This document shows, in pieces, positions 10,668 to 20,046 of a DNA stretch of 64,000 nt. Below the pieces are notes generated by a model that saw only the letters and a list, made by a program, of their open reading frames with translations, searched no databases and was not told the origin of the DNA. Position numbers and translations under genes: made by a program. Source of the stretch: Ehrlichia sp028752135. GTDB taxonomy: Bacteria > Pseudomonadota > Alphaproteobacteria > Rickettsiales > Anaplasmataceae. How positions within the stretch are numbered: the first letter of the stretch is position 1; each line of letters starts with the position of its first letter. The stretch spans positions 434,001 to 498,000 of the forward strand of contig CP082782.1 in the NCBI GenBank assembly GCA_028752135.1. Reading direction: 5' to 3'.

Positions 10668-11951
10668 ATGTTAAGTAATTTAGGTAAAGCGTTAAGACGT
10701 GGTTTTTATCGTGTAAGGTCTCCTTTTTCTAAGATATTTAATTTTGCATATACAGCATATGGTTATTTAGGTCCTGTAAAGCTTGCAAAAAAATTACCTG
10801 GATTTGCTATTAATCAAAAAGTTTTTTGTGAAGCTAGGACACCAGCAACACATAAGCATCAAGAGTGCAAATACATATCTAGTAAATGTCATGAAGCTGG
10901 TTTAAAGATTGAGACTGAGGCTAGTACTGGTATACAATATTTAGAGTATAAAAAAGTGAAATATCCTATTACTCGAGTAGTTGGTTCTGGGGGGGGAGAA
11001 GCTTTTGATGTTCATGGCAATCAATTGTTTGCTATTAATACTGCTGGTGAAAATCATTATTCAAATTTTGAATCTAAACTAGAAAAGGATATAGTATTAG
11101 TTGTAGCCTATGATGGTACTAAGTGTGTTGATCCTGTTATAGGAAGAGGTAACAGAAGGGTATTTGAAGGTTTTAGCTGTGAAGTTTATCCTTTTTCTTT
11201 TTCTGTTATGGATCATGTAACTAAGGAAGTAAATTTTCCTTTGTCTTTAATCATGTTGCCTTTAAATCTATCGGGGTTAGTTATAGGATGTGCAGGTAGA
11301 TTATCTGCTGGGATGTTATCTGCTTTTGCAAAGGGCTTAAATTTCATAACTGAACGTCTTTCTGAAAAAGTGGATAAAAAAATAATACATCAACAGTCTG
11401 GAGTTTTGGTAAGGAGTGGTAAACCTTATTTTTCTATGTTATTGATATTTACACTGTCTACAGTAGCTAATCTTTTATCTGCTGTTTCTTGTTTTATAAA
11501 AAATTCTGCTGATCTGACTGAAAGTGTAGTAAGATTCCCTAGTGGATTAGCAAATGGTATATATAATTATAATATGAAATGTGTTCCCGTAAGAGCAGGT
11601 GCAGCTGCTATTGTTAAATCAGCAAGGTCACTGTTTACGGATTTAGGGAATTCATGTACAAGTTTTGCACAACCACTTTTATTGTCTAAAGCTAGACTTT
11701 GTGGTGATGCAGAGGCTTTAAAAGCTAGTATAAGTGTTGAGTCTGGTTTTCTAAAACAACAAGAACAAGTAGATGATTTAAAGTGTACAAAAGAAGAGTT
11801 AGAGGATGAGAGAAAAGAACTTAGTCGTAGTGATTTCGAAAAAGTAAGTGAGCTTGGTAAATCTCTAGGTGCACAAGTTTTATATGGAACTGATGAAGAT
11901 ATAAATAAAGAGTACAGTAAGCAAAAGAGAGCAACAAGTAGAAGTTTATAG
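10668..11951 (+). CDS. Ehrlichia-type membrane protein of unknown function
   Basis: 427 residues, no family recognised. The first 40 residues are basic (KALRRGFYRVRSPF). Two hydrophobic, glycine/serine-rich segments lie at about 190-220 and 255-280, and the last 60 residues are charged and probably helical or coiled coil (KEELEDERKELSRSD). A glycine run (GSGGGEAFD) is at about 107-115. There is no clear signal peptide. It stands alone with about 215 bases upstream and over 550 downstream. The alternation of hydrophobic patches and charged tail is compatible with a membrane-interacting secreted protein; that is inference. Confidence 0.75.
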   Translation: MLSNLGKALRRGFYRVRSPFSKIFNFAYTAYGYLGPVKLAKKLPGFAINQKVFCEARTPATHKHQECKYISSKCHEAGLKIETEASTGIQYLEYKKVKYPITRVVGSGGGEAFDVHGNQLFAINTAGENHYSNFESKLEKDIVLVVAYDGTKCVDPVIGRGNRRVFEGFSCEVYPFSFSVMDHVTKEVNFPLSLIMLPLNLSGLVIGCAGRLSAGMLSAFAKGLNFITERLSEKVDKKIIHQQSGVLVRSGKPYFSMLLIFTLSTVANLLSAVSCFIKNSADLTESVVRFPSGLANGIYNYNMKCVPVRAGAAAIVKSARSLFTDLGNSCTSFAQPLLLSKARLCGDAEALKASISVESGFLKQQEQVDDLKCTKEELEDERKELSRSDFEKVSELGKSLGAQVLYGTDEDINKEYSKQKRATSRSL

Positions 11952-12511
11952 AATAAGATGTGTAAACTTTCCTACTGGAAAATTCTAAATTAAAAAAGAA
12001 AGGAAAATATAGGTGATAGAATAGAAGGGACAGTCTATGACTGTGTGTTTTAATTGTAGTTGACAGCTCTAATCTGTATGGCAAGTTTTATATTGCATTG
12101 GTACGTTTTTAAAATAAAAACATTGTATATAACATACAAGAAAATCAAGAATTCTGTTTTATACTTGATAGTTGTATTGTATCTAATGTTATCTAGGTCT
12201 ATGTATCTAGAAAATGAGCTATAGATAATATTATATTTGTATATGTTTCATGAGTTAGAGTTTGTACTGTCTGAGCTATTAGATTTTCTTAGAAAGATGG
12301 GATTGTACTTATCTTATGTGCAACAATGAATGATATTTTAATAGTATTTTAAATTTCTGTTATACTGTACTGACTATTAGTTCTAGGTAAATATATGTGA
12401 AGAAAAACCATAAATCCTTTATGTCTGTGTTAGGTTAAGTTTAAAATATCTAACCCATTAAGGTTGATTAAAGTTGTCTATAGTGGAAGAGTATTAATTT
12501 GCAAAGAATGT
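11952..12511. other. Gap between convergent genes
   Basis: 560 AT-rich bases between a plus-strand gene and thiD on the minus strand. No gene or convincing terminator was seen. Confidence 0.55.
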
Positions 12512-13333
12512 TTAAATTTTATTATCTTCAGTGTTTATAATATTATAATTATGGAATACTGGATTATTACCTTTTCCTATTTTGGGTATTGTTTTTATGG
12601 TGTTAAGAATATATTGAATTGCTGAGTTTATACTATCATATACTGACATTTTTTGTGCTATGAAACTTGCTATAGCTGAAGATAAAGTACATCCTGTTCC
12701 ATGTAATTCACCTTGGAAAATTCTTTCATGTGGAAAGTTAAAAATTTGGTTGTGTTCTGTTAGTAAAATATTGTTAATAGTTTCTTGGTTTATATGTCCA
12801 CCCTTGACTAAAACAAATTTTGCTCCAAGAGATTTTATTATCTTACTTGCTGCTATCATATCATCTTGATCATTTATTTTAATTTGAGCTAAAGCTTCTG
12901 CTTCTGGTATATTTGGGGTAATTATTGTAGCTTTTGGAACTATATGTTCTATAAAATGAGAAACTGCATTATCATCCATTAATTTGAAGTTTGATGCAGA
13001 TATCATTACTGGATCTACAATAATGGGAATGTTTGATGGTAAGGATTTTTCTACAGATATTATTGCTTCAGAAGAAGGTAACATACCGATTTTAATAGCA
13101 TCTATGTTAATATCGAATAAAACGACTTCTATTTGTTGTTGAATAATATTTTGTGGCATGTTGTATGTACTGTAAACCTGAATAGTATTTTGTACTGTTA
13201 CTGATGTAATACAACTTGCAGCATAACATCCTAGTGATGATATAGTTTTAATATCTGCTTGAATTCCAGCTCCTCCGCTTGAATCTGATCCAGCTATGGT
13301 TAATACCTTTCCTTTATATTGATGTTGAGTCAT
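12512..13333 (-). CDS. thiD: Hydroxymethylpyrimidine/phosphomethylpyrimidine kinase
   Basis: ThiD phosphorylates HMP and HMP-P for thiamine synthesis. The 273-residue protein has the ribokinase-family N-terminal motif AGSDSSGGAGIQADIKT (residues 14-30), the KIGML segment, DPVMISASN and the C-terminal anion-hole motif GTGCTLSSAIASF. Length is normal. It overlaps hdaA upstream by 20 bases, so both are translated from one message. This is the intact ThiD; a second, degenerate ThiD-like domain is fused to ThiE at 32035-33099. Confidence 0.95.
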   Translation of the reverse strand: MTQHQYKGKVLTIAGSDSSGGAGIQADIKTISSLGCYAASCITSVTVQNTIQVYSTYNMPQNIIQQQIEVVLFDINIDAIKIGMLPSSEAIISVEKSLPSNIPIIVDPVMISASNFKLMDDNAVSHFIEHIVPKATIITPNIPEAEALAQIKINDQDDMIAASKIIKSLGAKFVLVKGGHINQETINNILLTEHNQIFNFPHERIFQGELHGTGCTLSSAIASFIAQKMSVYDSINSAIQYILNTIKTIPKIGKGNNPVFHNYNIINTEDNKI

Positions 13334-13985
13334 TTTTTCCTATTATAGACCTTACAAATGGAATAGTAACTCCATTATTATAATAAGGTAATTCCCTGTC
13401 TATACATTTTACTATATTGCTTAAGTTTTGAAAAGAACGCTCTGTATTATTCAAAATATAATTTATGACTTTTAGTTCTATATGTATCTGTTTGTCAGCA
13501 AATAACTTTATAAGCATAATTTTTAATAACTCTTCATCTGGATTTGCCAATTTTGCATTCATGGTATGTAATATACGAGATTTTAAATCTTTTATACTGT
13601 AGTTAAGAAATCTAGGAGCTGTGGAAGAAGTCATTAATAGTAGCTTTTTGTTTTCTTTAATATAATTGTAATAGTGTAATATTGATAATTCATTGTTAAT
13701 ATTGTCTATATTCTCAATTATAAAAGCATTGCTATTTGAAATTACATTTCCTATATTTTCTTTTTCAGTATTAATAAGATTGTGATCAATAAATGCAGCG
13801 TTTTTAAGTTTTTGCCATATATGTGCAAGATGAGTTTTTCCTGATCCTGATTTTCCATATAGAATAAAAGAATTCCACTGTTGATTCATTAACATGTTAT
13901 ATGTTTCTTTATTTTGCTCTAACAGTATATAATCGTGATAATGGTATGAATAACTATCTTCAAGATCAAATAATGTTAGTTGCAT
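13314..13985 (-). CDS. hdaA: DnaA regulatory inactivator Hda/HdaA-like protein
   Basis: The 223-residue protein resembles DnaA domain III without the DNA-binding domain. It begins with QLTLFDL (residues 2-8), a good beta-clamp-binding motif, and has a P-loop GKSGSGKT at 44-51. Sensor-like FIIENIDNIN and the C-terminal lid (NTERSFQNLSNIVKCID) follow. In alphaproteobacteria HdaA with the sliding clamp stimulates ATP hydrolysis by DnaA and limits re-initiation. It overlaps thiD; the pairing has no obvious functional logic. Confidence 0.85.
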   Translation of the reverse strand: MQLTLFDLEDSYSYHYHDYILLEQNKETYNMLMNQQWNSFILYGKSGSGKTHLAHIWQKLKNAAFIDHNLINTEKENIGNVISNSNAFIIENIDNINNELSILHYYNYIKENKKLLLMTSSTAPRFLNYSIKDLKSRILHTMNAKLANPDEELLKIMLIKLFADKQIHIELKVINYILNNTERSFQNLSNIVKCIDRELPYYNNGVTIPFVRSIIGKNDSTSI

Positions 13986-14634
13986 TTATCAATTACCATT
14001 TGTAAATTCATTATTCAGATTGTAATAGTAATGTTATTGCTGGTACATTAGCATACTATATATCCCATAATAAAGATATTGGTGAATTAAAAAATTTCAT
14101 GTTGGAAAAGTTTAGTAGTGTGTTGATTATACTATTTTAATAAAATTGAGAATGTTTTACTAAATAAGCAAGATTAATCATATAAAATTGTATTTTTTAA
14201 CAAATGTAAGATCATTAATAGTATTGGATTTAAATAGAGCTGTTAGTGTTATAGATGGATAAAAAGCAATCTCATATAAATACATTGATGGTAATAATAT
14301 ATCAATCACTAGTGCAGAGTAAGAACATTTTAACAGAAATAAAAAATTTTTTACTATGATTTAGATTATCATAGTGATATGAAAAATATGTTTCATTCTT
14401 TCAGATGTGAAAGAAGAAAGAAAGAGAGAATGGTGTTGGGTAAAGAGGGAATGAAGAAATGAACAAGGCTGAAAGGTAAGACACAGAGAAGTAATAACCA
14501 CAAAATAATGTATTAATAACCAAACAGATCATAGATTACATAAAGGTTTTCAACTATTAAAGGTATTTTTGAGAAAAGAAGTAGTTTTCAATTAGCTAGC
14601 TTTTCATGAATTACAGTAGAGTTGGGAGAAGGTG
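13986..14634. other. Gap with a purine-rich tract
   Basis: About 650 bases without a supported gene. From about 14400 to 14500 the plus strand is strikingly purine-rich (repeated GAA/AGA words), unlike neighbouring AT-rich spacers. It may be the remains of a gene. Confidence 0.5.
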
Positions 14635-14865
14635 CTAGACACAGATATAAAAGTCATGGCAATAATACACTAGAGGACAGAAATTATAAATGGCAAATGT
14701 CTGGGATACCATTTTTGGACTATTATCAAGGGATACAGAGGCTTGAATCATGGCAGTTAGTATGTGTGGCAGAAGTTGGTAACTGGATACTGCTACTATT
14801 CCTAATAGCATAGTAACTCCGTATGTTACATATTGATTGATTAACTTGTAAAGTTGTTCATTCAT
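14635..14865 (-). CDS. Possible small membrane protein, weak
   Basis: A 76-residue frame starting MNEQLYKLINQYV, with one hydrophobic segment (YGVTMLLGIVAVSSYQLL). The family is not recognised and no strong ribosome-binding site is visible. The 63-residue plus-strand frame at 14622-14813 overlaps it almost fully, and which of them, if either, is real cannot be decided. Base composition here differs from ordinary spacers, so a decayed gene is possible. Confidence 0.25.
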   Translation of the reverse strand: MNEQLYKLINQYVTYGVTMLLGIVAVSSYQLLPHILTAMIQASVSLDNSPKMVSQTFAIYNFCPLVYYCHDFYICV

Positions 14866-15363
14866 TAATTTGAGTTTATGTATTTATGGGAATATTATAC
14901 TATCTTAGGATTTTTTTCCTAGATATTCTATGTGAATTTTTTACTTTTTTTTATGAGCATTATAGTAAATTGCTGTATATTTGGGTATAATTAAAAAGAT
15001 ATATGAGCTTTATATGATTTGTAATTTTATTTCTTCAACAAGTTATATGGCTAGTCTTTTTCTATATTAATTATGTAAGTTATTTCTGGTTTTAATAGTT
15101 AATCTATATTAGGGTGGATGATATTTTACAAGATATAGGTGTTCTTCTCTTTTGTGTTATGTAAAGCTCATTTTTGGTCTTTACAATAATGTTTTAAATA
15201 TTTTATGATTTTGTTTCTATTAACAGGTTACATGCTCACCTTTTGTTATATTGATGACATATAAATCACCTATGATTTCGGTTTTTTAAATATTGTTGAT
15301 CAATTTATAATTAGTTCTTTCTAAACTTTGAGAATGCTTTAGTAGCAATAAAACCTTAATACT
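14866..15363. other. Gap before tRNA-Leu
   Basis: About 500 AT-rich bases downstream of the rpsD-tRNA-Leu transcript. Nothing recognisable. Confidence 0.55.
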
Positions 15364-15449
15364 TGGTGCCCATGGGGAGACTTGAACTCCCACGACCTTA
15401 CGGTCAACGGATTTTAAGTCCGCAGCGTCTGCCATTCCGCCACGTGGGC
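15364..15449 (-). tRNA. tRNA-Leu (UAA)
   Basis: Class II tRNA with long variable arm. The acceptor starts GCCCACG and the anticodon loop reads CTTAAAA, giving anticodon TAA. The T-arm is GGGAGTTCAAGTCTCCC and the 3' CCA is encoded (15364-15366). Its 5' end lies only 7 bases after the rpsD stop codon on the same strand, so it is probably cut out of the rpsD message. Confidence 0.95.
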
Positions 15450-15456
15450 GCTTGAA

Positions 15457-16065
15457 TTATCTAGAATAAAACTCTATTACTAAATTCACTTCCATATTTG
15501 CTGAATATGGCACTTCAAAATACTTAGGTACTCTTAAATATCTTATAGACTTCTCTTTAGTATCAACTTCTATATAATCAGGTACTTTCTGCTCTTGAGC
15601 CTGTATTGCAGCAATCACTGCTGGTAAATTCATTGCTTTTTCTTTTAGCTTTATAACGTCACCTGGTTTTACAACATAACTTGATATATTTACTGTTTTA
15701 CCATTAACTAATATGTGCTTATGGGATATCAGCTGCCTTGCAGAAAAAATAGTGGGTACGAGTCCAGAGTTATATAAAATACTTGATAATCTAGATTCTA
15801 ATAACCCTACAAAATTATCACTAGTGTCGCCTCTTTTCTTATAAGCTTTTAAGAAAATATTGCGCATTTGCTTACTGCTTATAGCATAATAAGACTTAAA
15901 TTTTTTATGTGCTGCAAACTGCTTACCGAAATCAGATGGTTTTTTGTAGCCCATGCTACCATGTTGACCAGGAGGATAATTTCGTGTATTAAATGGATCT
16001 TTAGACCTACCCCACAGGTTTACACCTAACCTACGACTCGCTCTATACTTTCTCTGTATTACCAT
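15457..16065 (-). CDS. rpsD: 30S ribosomal protein S4
   Basis: Primary rRNA-binding protein of the small subunit body. The 202-residue sequence shows YRASRRLGVNLWGR at the start, NYPPGQHG, the S4 RNA-binding domain (ESRLSSILYNSGLVPTIFSA, then ARQLISHKHILVNG) and a typical C-terminus ending VIEFYSR. Alphaproteobacterial S4 is about this length. A strong promoter and a leader hairpin lie upstream and tRNA-Leu follows immediately. It is isolated from other ribosomal protein genes. Confidence 0.97.
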   Translation of the reverse strand: MVIQRKYRASRRLGVNLWGRSKDPFNTRNYPPGQHGSMGYKKPSDFGKQFAAHKKFKSYYAISSKQMRNIFLKAYKKRGDTSDNFVGLLESRLSSILYNSGLVPTIFSARQLISHKHILVNGKTVNISSYVVKPGDVIKLKEKAMNLPAVIAAIQAQEQKVPDYIEVDTKEKSIRYLRVPKYFEVPYSANMEVNLVIEFYSR

Positions 16066-16142
16066 ATACCCTTATTTATAAACAAACTAAAATAATATAC
16101 TAAGAATATTCGGTGTCTTTACCAACATGACACAAACATTTC

Positions 16143-16169
16143 AGCTTTGCAAATGCAAAACTGCAAGCT
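16143..16169 (-). promoter_or_regulatory. Leader hairpin at the start of the rpsD transcript
   Basis: Read on the minus strand, AGCTTGCA pairs with TGCAAAGCT (one bulged A) across a 10-base loop. It lies directly after the promoter, so it would form the very 5' end of the mRNA. S4 is known in E. coli to repress its operon by binding mRNA; whether this hairpin serves that role is speculation. Confidence 0.35.
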
Positions 16170-16171
16170 TT

Positions 16172-16200
16172 AGTATCATAATTTTATTGATACATGTCAA
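16172..16200 (-). promoter_or_regulatory. Promoter of rpsD and tRNA-Leu
   Basis: On the minus strand: TTGACA (16200-16195), 17-base spacer, GATACT (16177-16172). It is placed about 105 bases upstream of the rpsD start. Confidence 0.55.
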
Positions 16201-17008
16201 TGTATTTTTATGAATTTGTAATAGATAAATGTGCAAAATATTACCTATTTTGTAAAACTAATGATTATGTTACCTGTATTTGTAATGCACTGCTGATTCT
16301 TTTAGGAATAGTAGCACTTTTTGTAAATTTGTGCTTATAAAGTAAGAATACATTAAGTTTATATGATTGTGTAAAATTAGTTGTAAAGAGTGTTATTACT
16401 TACTTGTACACTTATTTAAGTTATACTTTATTGAAAAGTATAGTAATTCTGTATATTAAACTTATTGATTAATCAGTTGCGAATATGCTATATAAAACAG
16501 TAAAGGAAACTTAGAGTAATGTTATAAAAAATATATTCTAAAATAGTGTATTGATCTTGTATGTTGTTCAATAGAGTTAATATTTTTATTTCTTAACTGG
16601 TTATAGGCATTGAGCAATATATTGTATTAGAAATTAGTTGTTTAGGGTAGAGAATCAACTGAGTGCAGTATTACTAAGCTGTGCAGTATTTGGTAAGTAT
16701 ATGTTTTTATCTTGTATAAGTAAAGTTTACTTTACTATTGTAACACTTGTTATATTGAGTGAGTTAAAAAGTACTATATATAATTTTGCACTGACTTAAG
16801 TCTTATCAAGGAATGTATGTTTTCAAGTAATTATGATATCTTTTAATTTCTCTTTAAAGGATTTAGAAAATCAAAATAAATGTCATATGTAAAGCTATTT
16901 GTTTTAGAAAGTAGATGTATAACAAATGTATGTAATTTATTTCTTGTGTTGCTAATGTATATAGTCTTTAATAAATATTTAATATGGCAAATAAGAGATG
17001 TATTTATT
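16201..17008. other. Gap between divergent rpsD and iscX
   Basis: About 800 AT-rich bases. The frame open upstream of iscX from 16880 has no ribosome-binding site or family similarity and is not treated as part of the protein. Confidence 0.5.
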
Positions 17009-17209
17009 ATGAAATGGATTGATGTTGAGGATGTAGCTGCATCTTTGGAAAAAAATTATCCAACACAAGATATATTTCATACTAGATTTACAGATTTACG
17101 TTTAATGGTTTTGGGATTACCTGGCTTTGATGATGATAGTAACGGATGTAATGAAAGAATTCTTGAATCAATACAATTAGCCTGGAATGAAGAACGTGAA
17201 AATAAATAA
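17009..17209 (+). CDS. iscX: Fe-S cluster assembly protein IscX
   Basis: The 66-residue product MKWIDVEDVAASLEKNYP onward matches IscX (YfhJ): KW-x-D near the start, TRFTDLRLMV in the middle, and GFDDDSNGCNERILESIQ near the end, with the acidic patch that contacts IscS. The reading frame is open 43 codons further upstream, but the start at 17009 gives the usual family length of about 65. IscX modulates iron and cysteine desulfurase activity during Fe-S assembly. The gene is separated from any other isc genes here. Confidence 0.9.
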   Translation: MKWIDVEDVAASLEKNYPTQDIFHTRFTDLRLMVLGLPGFDDDSNGCNERILESIQLAWNEERENK

Positions 17210-17280
17210 TTATACTTTGAATAGATACTTGAGAATAGAAATCTAAGTTAGTTACTTTGTTAATTAGATATATAGTAGGG

Positions 17281-18426
17281 TTATTTGTTGTATATGAAGG
17301 TTAATTCCTGTTTAAAATTTGGAATTACTATGATTTTAAGGGTAGTATTATCTTTTAAAACCATTGTACCATGATATGGTTCTGTAATGTGTTTAAATAT
17401 TTCATGTTGTTGTTGATATACTAAATCAAATTTTTCTTTGTCTAAAAGATTACTGTTTTCATATATTTTTTGTAAAATACTTGAATAATTTGGATGGGTA
17501 TCTAACCATAAGGGGTTTAATTGCCAAAACTTTGTGAAGATTTCATTGTAAAATATAATAGAACCATCTCTGTTGTATATTGCTACAGCATTGGGAAGAT
17601 TATTTAACAAATTTTTCTGTGAAGTAGTGTAATTTTTTAATTCTTGAGCGAAGTAACTAATGCGAGTTATGTCTTCTCCATATCCAATAAATTCTGTTGA
17701 GCCTTTAATTGGAATTTCTACCATATTATACAATTTTCTTTCGTTATTGATTATAGCATATTGTACCTTTTGCTTTATTTTATTGTTGTTTTTGTTGATT
17801 GGTTGTTCATTTCTATCTGTGTCTATGTTGTTGTTGTTTCTTATAAACTCTGAGTAGAATGAATTATGGACTTTGACTTTAAAGTCTTTCCCTCTTTTCC
17901 ATAAAGGATAAGGTAGGTTGTTTAGTATGTCAGCATGATTTAGTAAATTTTCTTTTAGTTTTATGTTCTCATATTCTAAACTTGTTATTGATAATTTATA
18001 ATTTGTTATATTCTGTACCCAGAGTAATACTCCAACTATTTGTCCATTGCTGTCGACTATGCTTTGTCCGTAGCAAGAACAATAGATTTCTGTATCCTGT
18101 CCTTTGAGATCTATAGTAAAGGATTTGTTGACTTTTTTGGCCTCAGTAAATTTTTTTTGTAATTCCTTCGATTCTTCAAAAAAGTCAGCAAATTCGTCAA
18201 AAGAATAAAATACTGTGTTAAGTAGAATTTGTAAATTAGGAGAAAATTTTTCTATACGTCGTTTCTCATCCCAAAGATAAAATCCATCTCCTAGTGTTGA
18301 TAATAGACTGTTAATAAGATTATTATTATGTTTTAAAGTACAGATGTTAATATTGGCATGATAATAAGCATTAAGTAGTAGTCCTAAAACTAATATCAAC
18401 AAAAAAATAGTAACATAAGTAAACAT
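17281..18426 (-). CDS. Membrane-anchored PAS protein without a kinase domain
   Basis: 381 residues. One N-terminal transmembrane helix (residues 2-22) is followed by a PAS-like unit (LLSTLGDGFYLWDEKRRI) ending in GVLLWVQNITNY. A second starts at LLNHADILNNLPYPLWKR and ends IGYGEDITR; a third starts LLNNLPNAVAIYNRDGSI. The final HGTMVLKDNTTLKIIVIPN resembles the stretch just before the histidine-containing helix in DivL-type and PAS-rich alphaproteobacterial kinases. The protein stops before any DHp or ATPase domain, so it cannot autophosphorylate by itself. It may sense a signal and act through a partner. No frameshift extension is visible. Confidence 0.8.
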   Translation of the reverse strand: MFTYVTIFLLILVLGLLLNAYYHANINICTLKHNNNLINSLLSTLGDGFYLWDEKRRIEKFSPNLQILLNTVFYSFDEFADFFEESKELQKKFTEAKKVNKSFTIDLKGQDTEIYCSCYGQSIVDSNGQIVGVLLWVQNITNYKLSITSLEYENIKLKENLLNHADILNNLPYPLWKRGKDFKVKVHNSFYSEFIRNNNNIDTDRNEQPINKNNNKIKQKVQYAIINNERKLYNMVEIPIKGSTEFIGYGEDITRISYFAQELKNYTTSQKNLLNNLPNAVAIYNRDGSIIFYNEIFTKFWQLNPLWLDTHPNYSSILQKIYENSNLLDKEKFDLVYQQQHEIFKHITEPYHGTMVLKDNTTLKIIVIPNFKQELTFIYNK

Positions 18427-18467
18427 AATAATATATCTTCTTGATTTATTATAATTTTAGCAGATTT

Positions 18468-19256
18468 TTATGCACAAGATGTGTACAAAGATAAACTACC
18501 TAGCATTTTAAATCCTAATCTTTTGTAGAGATTTACAGAAGGCTTCATACATTGAGCAATAGCATAAGTGCAATTGTATTGTTTTTTTGCTATTTTAATC
18601 CTTTCTAGTACCATTTTACTTGCTATACCTTTATTGCGATATTCAGGGAGTACGCCATCACTGTAAAACCCTACAACCTTATCTTTAATATACATTCCAC
18701 ATATACCTACCTTTATATTATTACACCTTACTAGGAAGAATTTTAATTTTTAAATTATTAGCATCATTGTGATTTTCTAAACCCCTTAAAAAGGTTGCAA
18801 CCTCTTTAGGGTCGCTGTAGAATATTTTTGAAGCAATATTATCTAGTTCTAGTAGTTTTTCTTTACTATCTACAATATCCAGTACAATATTTGGTCCATT
18901 TATACTTGGTATAAGGTAGTTTTCTATAGTTGCAATTGCTTTTTTAGGGAGACTTACACTTGTTAATCCTAGTTTTTCAAGTGTTGTCTTTAATTTTTTC
19001 ATATGTGGATCTACTGGCCATGTAGCTTCAATATTTCTTTTTTTAGGAATTCTAAAACTTTTACTACAGCATCTTCATTACAATCAGTAGTAGCAGTGTC
19101 ATGAAATGCAAAATTAAGTAAAGAGCTACGGCTATCGTTGATAGTCAATGTAATGTTGTCAAAATTGTAAGTCTCTAGTTTTGATATTTGTGTCACATAT
19201 ACCATGTAATCTTTTAAGTTACTTGTTACTAAAGAAGAAATGTGTGTGTTTTCCAC
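18468..19256 (-). pseudogene. GNAT-family N-acetyltransferase, broken by two frameshifts
   Basis: Three consecutive frames join into one protein. The first (from GTG 19256, one base after the pgpA stop) loses frame at a T7 run (19038-19044 on the plus strand). Restoring one base gives LKKRNIEATWPVDPHMKKLK and enters the second frame. Near 18741-18744 one base too many shifts it again; removing it gives IKFFLVRCNNIKVGICGMY, the central GNAT strand. Next come GFYSDGVLPEYRNKGIASKM, the acetyl-CoA loop, and SVNLYKRLGFKMLG. Repaired length is about 262 residues. The two shifts compensate, so the span stays a multiple of three. Substrate unknown. Either sequence errors or real decay. Confidence 0.75.
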
Positions 19257-19257
19257 T

Positions 19258-19764
19258 CTAAGTACCTATGTTAGCAATAATAAATATAGTGCATATGGAA
19301 GACATAATACCTGCAATTATATCATCTAATATTATACCAAGAGCACCAGGTATTTCCTCAATAATATTTATTGGCCATACTTTTGTTATATCAAATGCCC
19401 TAAAGAATATAAAACTGATAATGAATATTTTTGTATAGCATAATGTGTATGAGATATCAAAAGTTTGAGGTATATATTGATGATGTCTAAAAAAAATTAT
19501 AGGAAGAGTAAATGCTATAAGTTGACCTATAATCTCATCAACTACAACTTCTTTGGGATCACTCACATTGGGATGGTCAAGCAAATATCTTGGAATTGCA
19601 AGCAACCCTATAGTAAACACTAATATAATAAGGAGTATACCAAATAAGTTATTAAATGTGGTAATAGGAAAAAGTAGAATTGTACTAAAACTAGCAACAG
19701 TTCCTGGAGCTTTAATTGTGTTACCACATCCAAACCATGTAGCTATAATTGTATATATTTGCAC
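19258..19764 (-). CDS. pgpA: Phosphatidylglycerophosphatase A
   Basis: Dephosphorylates phosphatidylglycerol phosphate in the inner membrane. The 168-residue protein has TWFGCGNTIKAPGTVASF, the acidic motif SDPKEVVVDEIIGQ, FFRAFDITKVWPINIIEE and ILDDIIAGIMS, the metal-binding pattern of PgpA, with four to five hydrophobic helices. The GNAT gene follows after one base on the same strand, so they share a message. A second, degenerate PgpA-like gene is at 58850-59557. Confidence 0.94.
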   Translation of the reverse strand: MQIYTIIATWFGCGNTIKAPGTVASFSTILLFPITTFNNLFGILLIILVFTIGLLAIPRYLLDHPNVSDPKEVVVDEIIGQLIAFTLPIIFFRHHQYIPQTFDISYTLCYTKIFIISFIFFRAFDITKVWPINIIEEIPGALGIILDDIIAGIMSSICTIFIIANIGT

Positions 19765-19872
19765 ACCACCCCTACGTGAAAAACTGACAACTTAATTCTA
19801 CAATAAACTAATTAAATTATATATAATTATATAATAAACTAATCTGTAATGTAAGCATTGATATGTATATAA

Positions 19873-20046
19873 CTATCGACGTTTTAGCCAGTGATCATTT
19901 ACATGATACTTATAGCAAGGAGAATTATTATTTTGTACTGAATTAATACATGGACTTTTAATTCTGCGTTCTCTTTTTGAGAAGATAGAACATCCAGATA
20001 TAGTACATATTAGTGTTATAAGAAAAAAAACCTTTAATAATTTCAT
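19873..20046 (-). CDS. Small predicted lipoprotein
   Basis: A 57-residue protein with a good AGGTGA site 8 bases before the ATG. The start MKLLKVFFLITLICTISGCS is a lipoprotein signal: two lysines, hydrophobic core, and lipobox ISGC with the lipidated cysteine at residue 19. The mature part is only 39 residues, basic (SKRERRIK) with two further cysteines. No family recognised. It is about 110 bases upstream of pgpA on the same strand and may begin that operon. Confidence 0.6.
   Translation of the reverse strand: MKLLKVFFLITLICTISGCSIFSKRERRIKSPCINSVQNNNSPCYKYHVNDHWLKRR

Noticed and set aside
11821..12084. Minus-strand 87-residue frame overlapping the end of the membrane-protein gene
   Set aside because: Serine/tyrosine/leucine-rich shadow of the opposite strand, no start signal.
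16880..17008. N-terminal 43-residue extension of IscX
   Set aside because: No ribosome site, no similarity, and the shorter start gives the exact family length.
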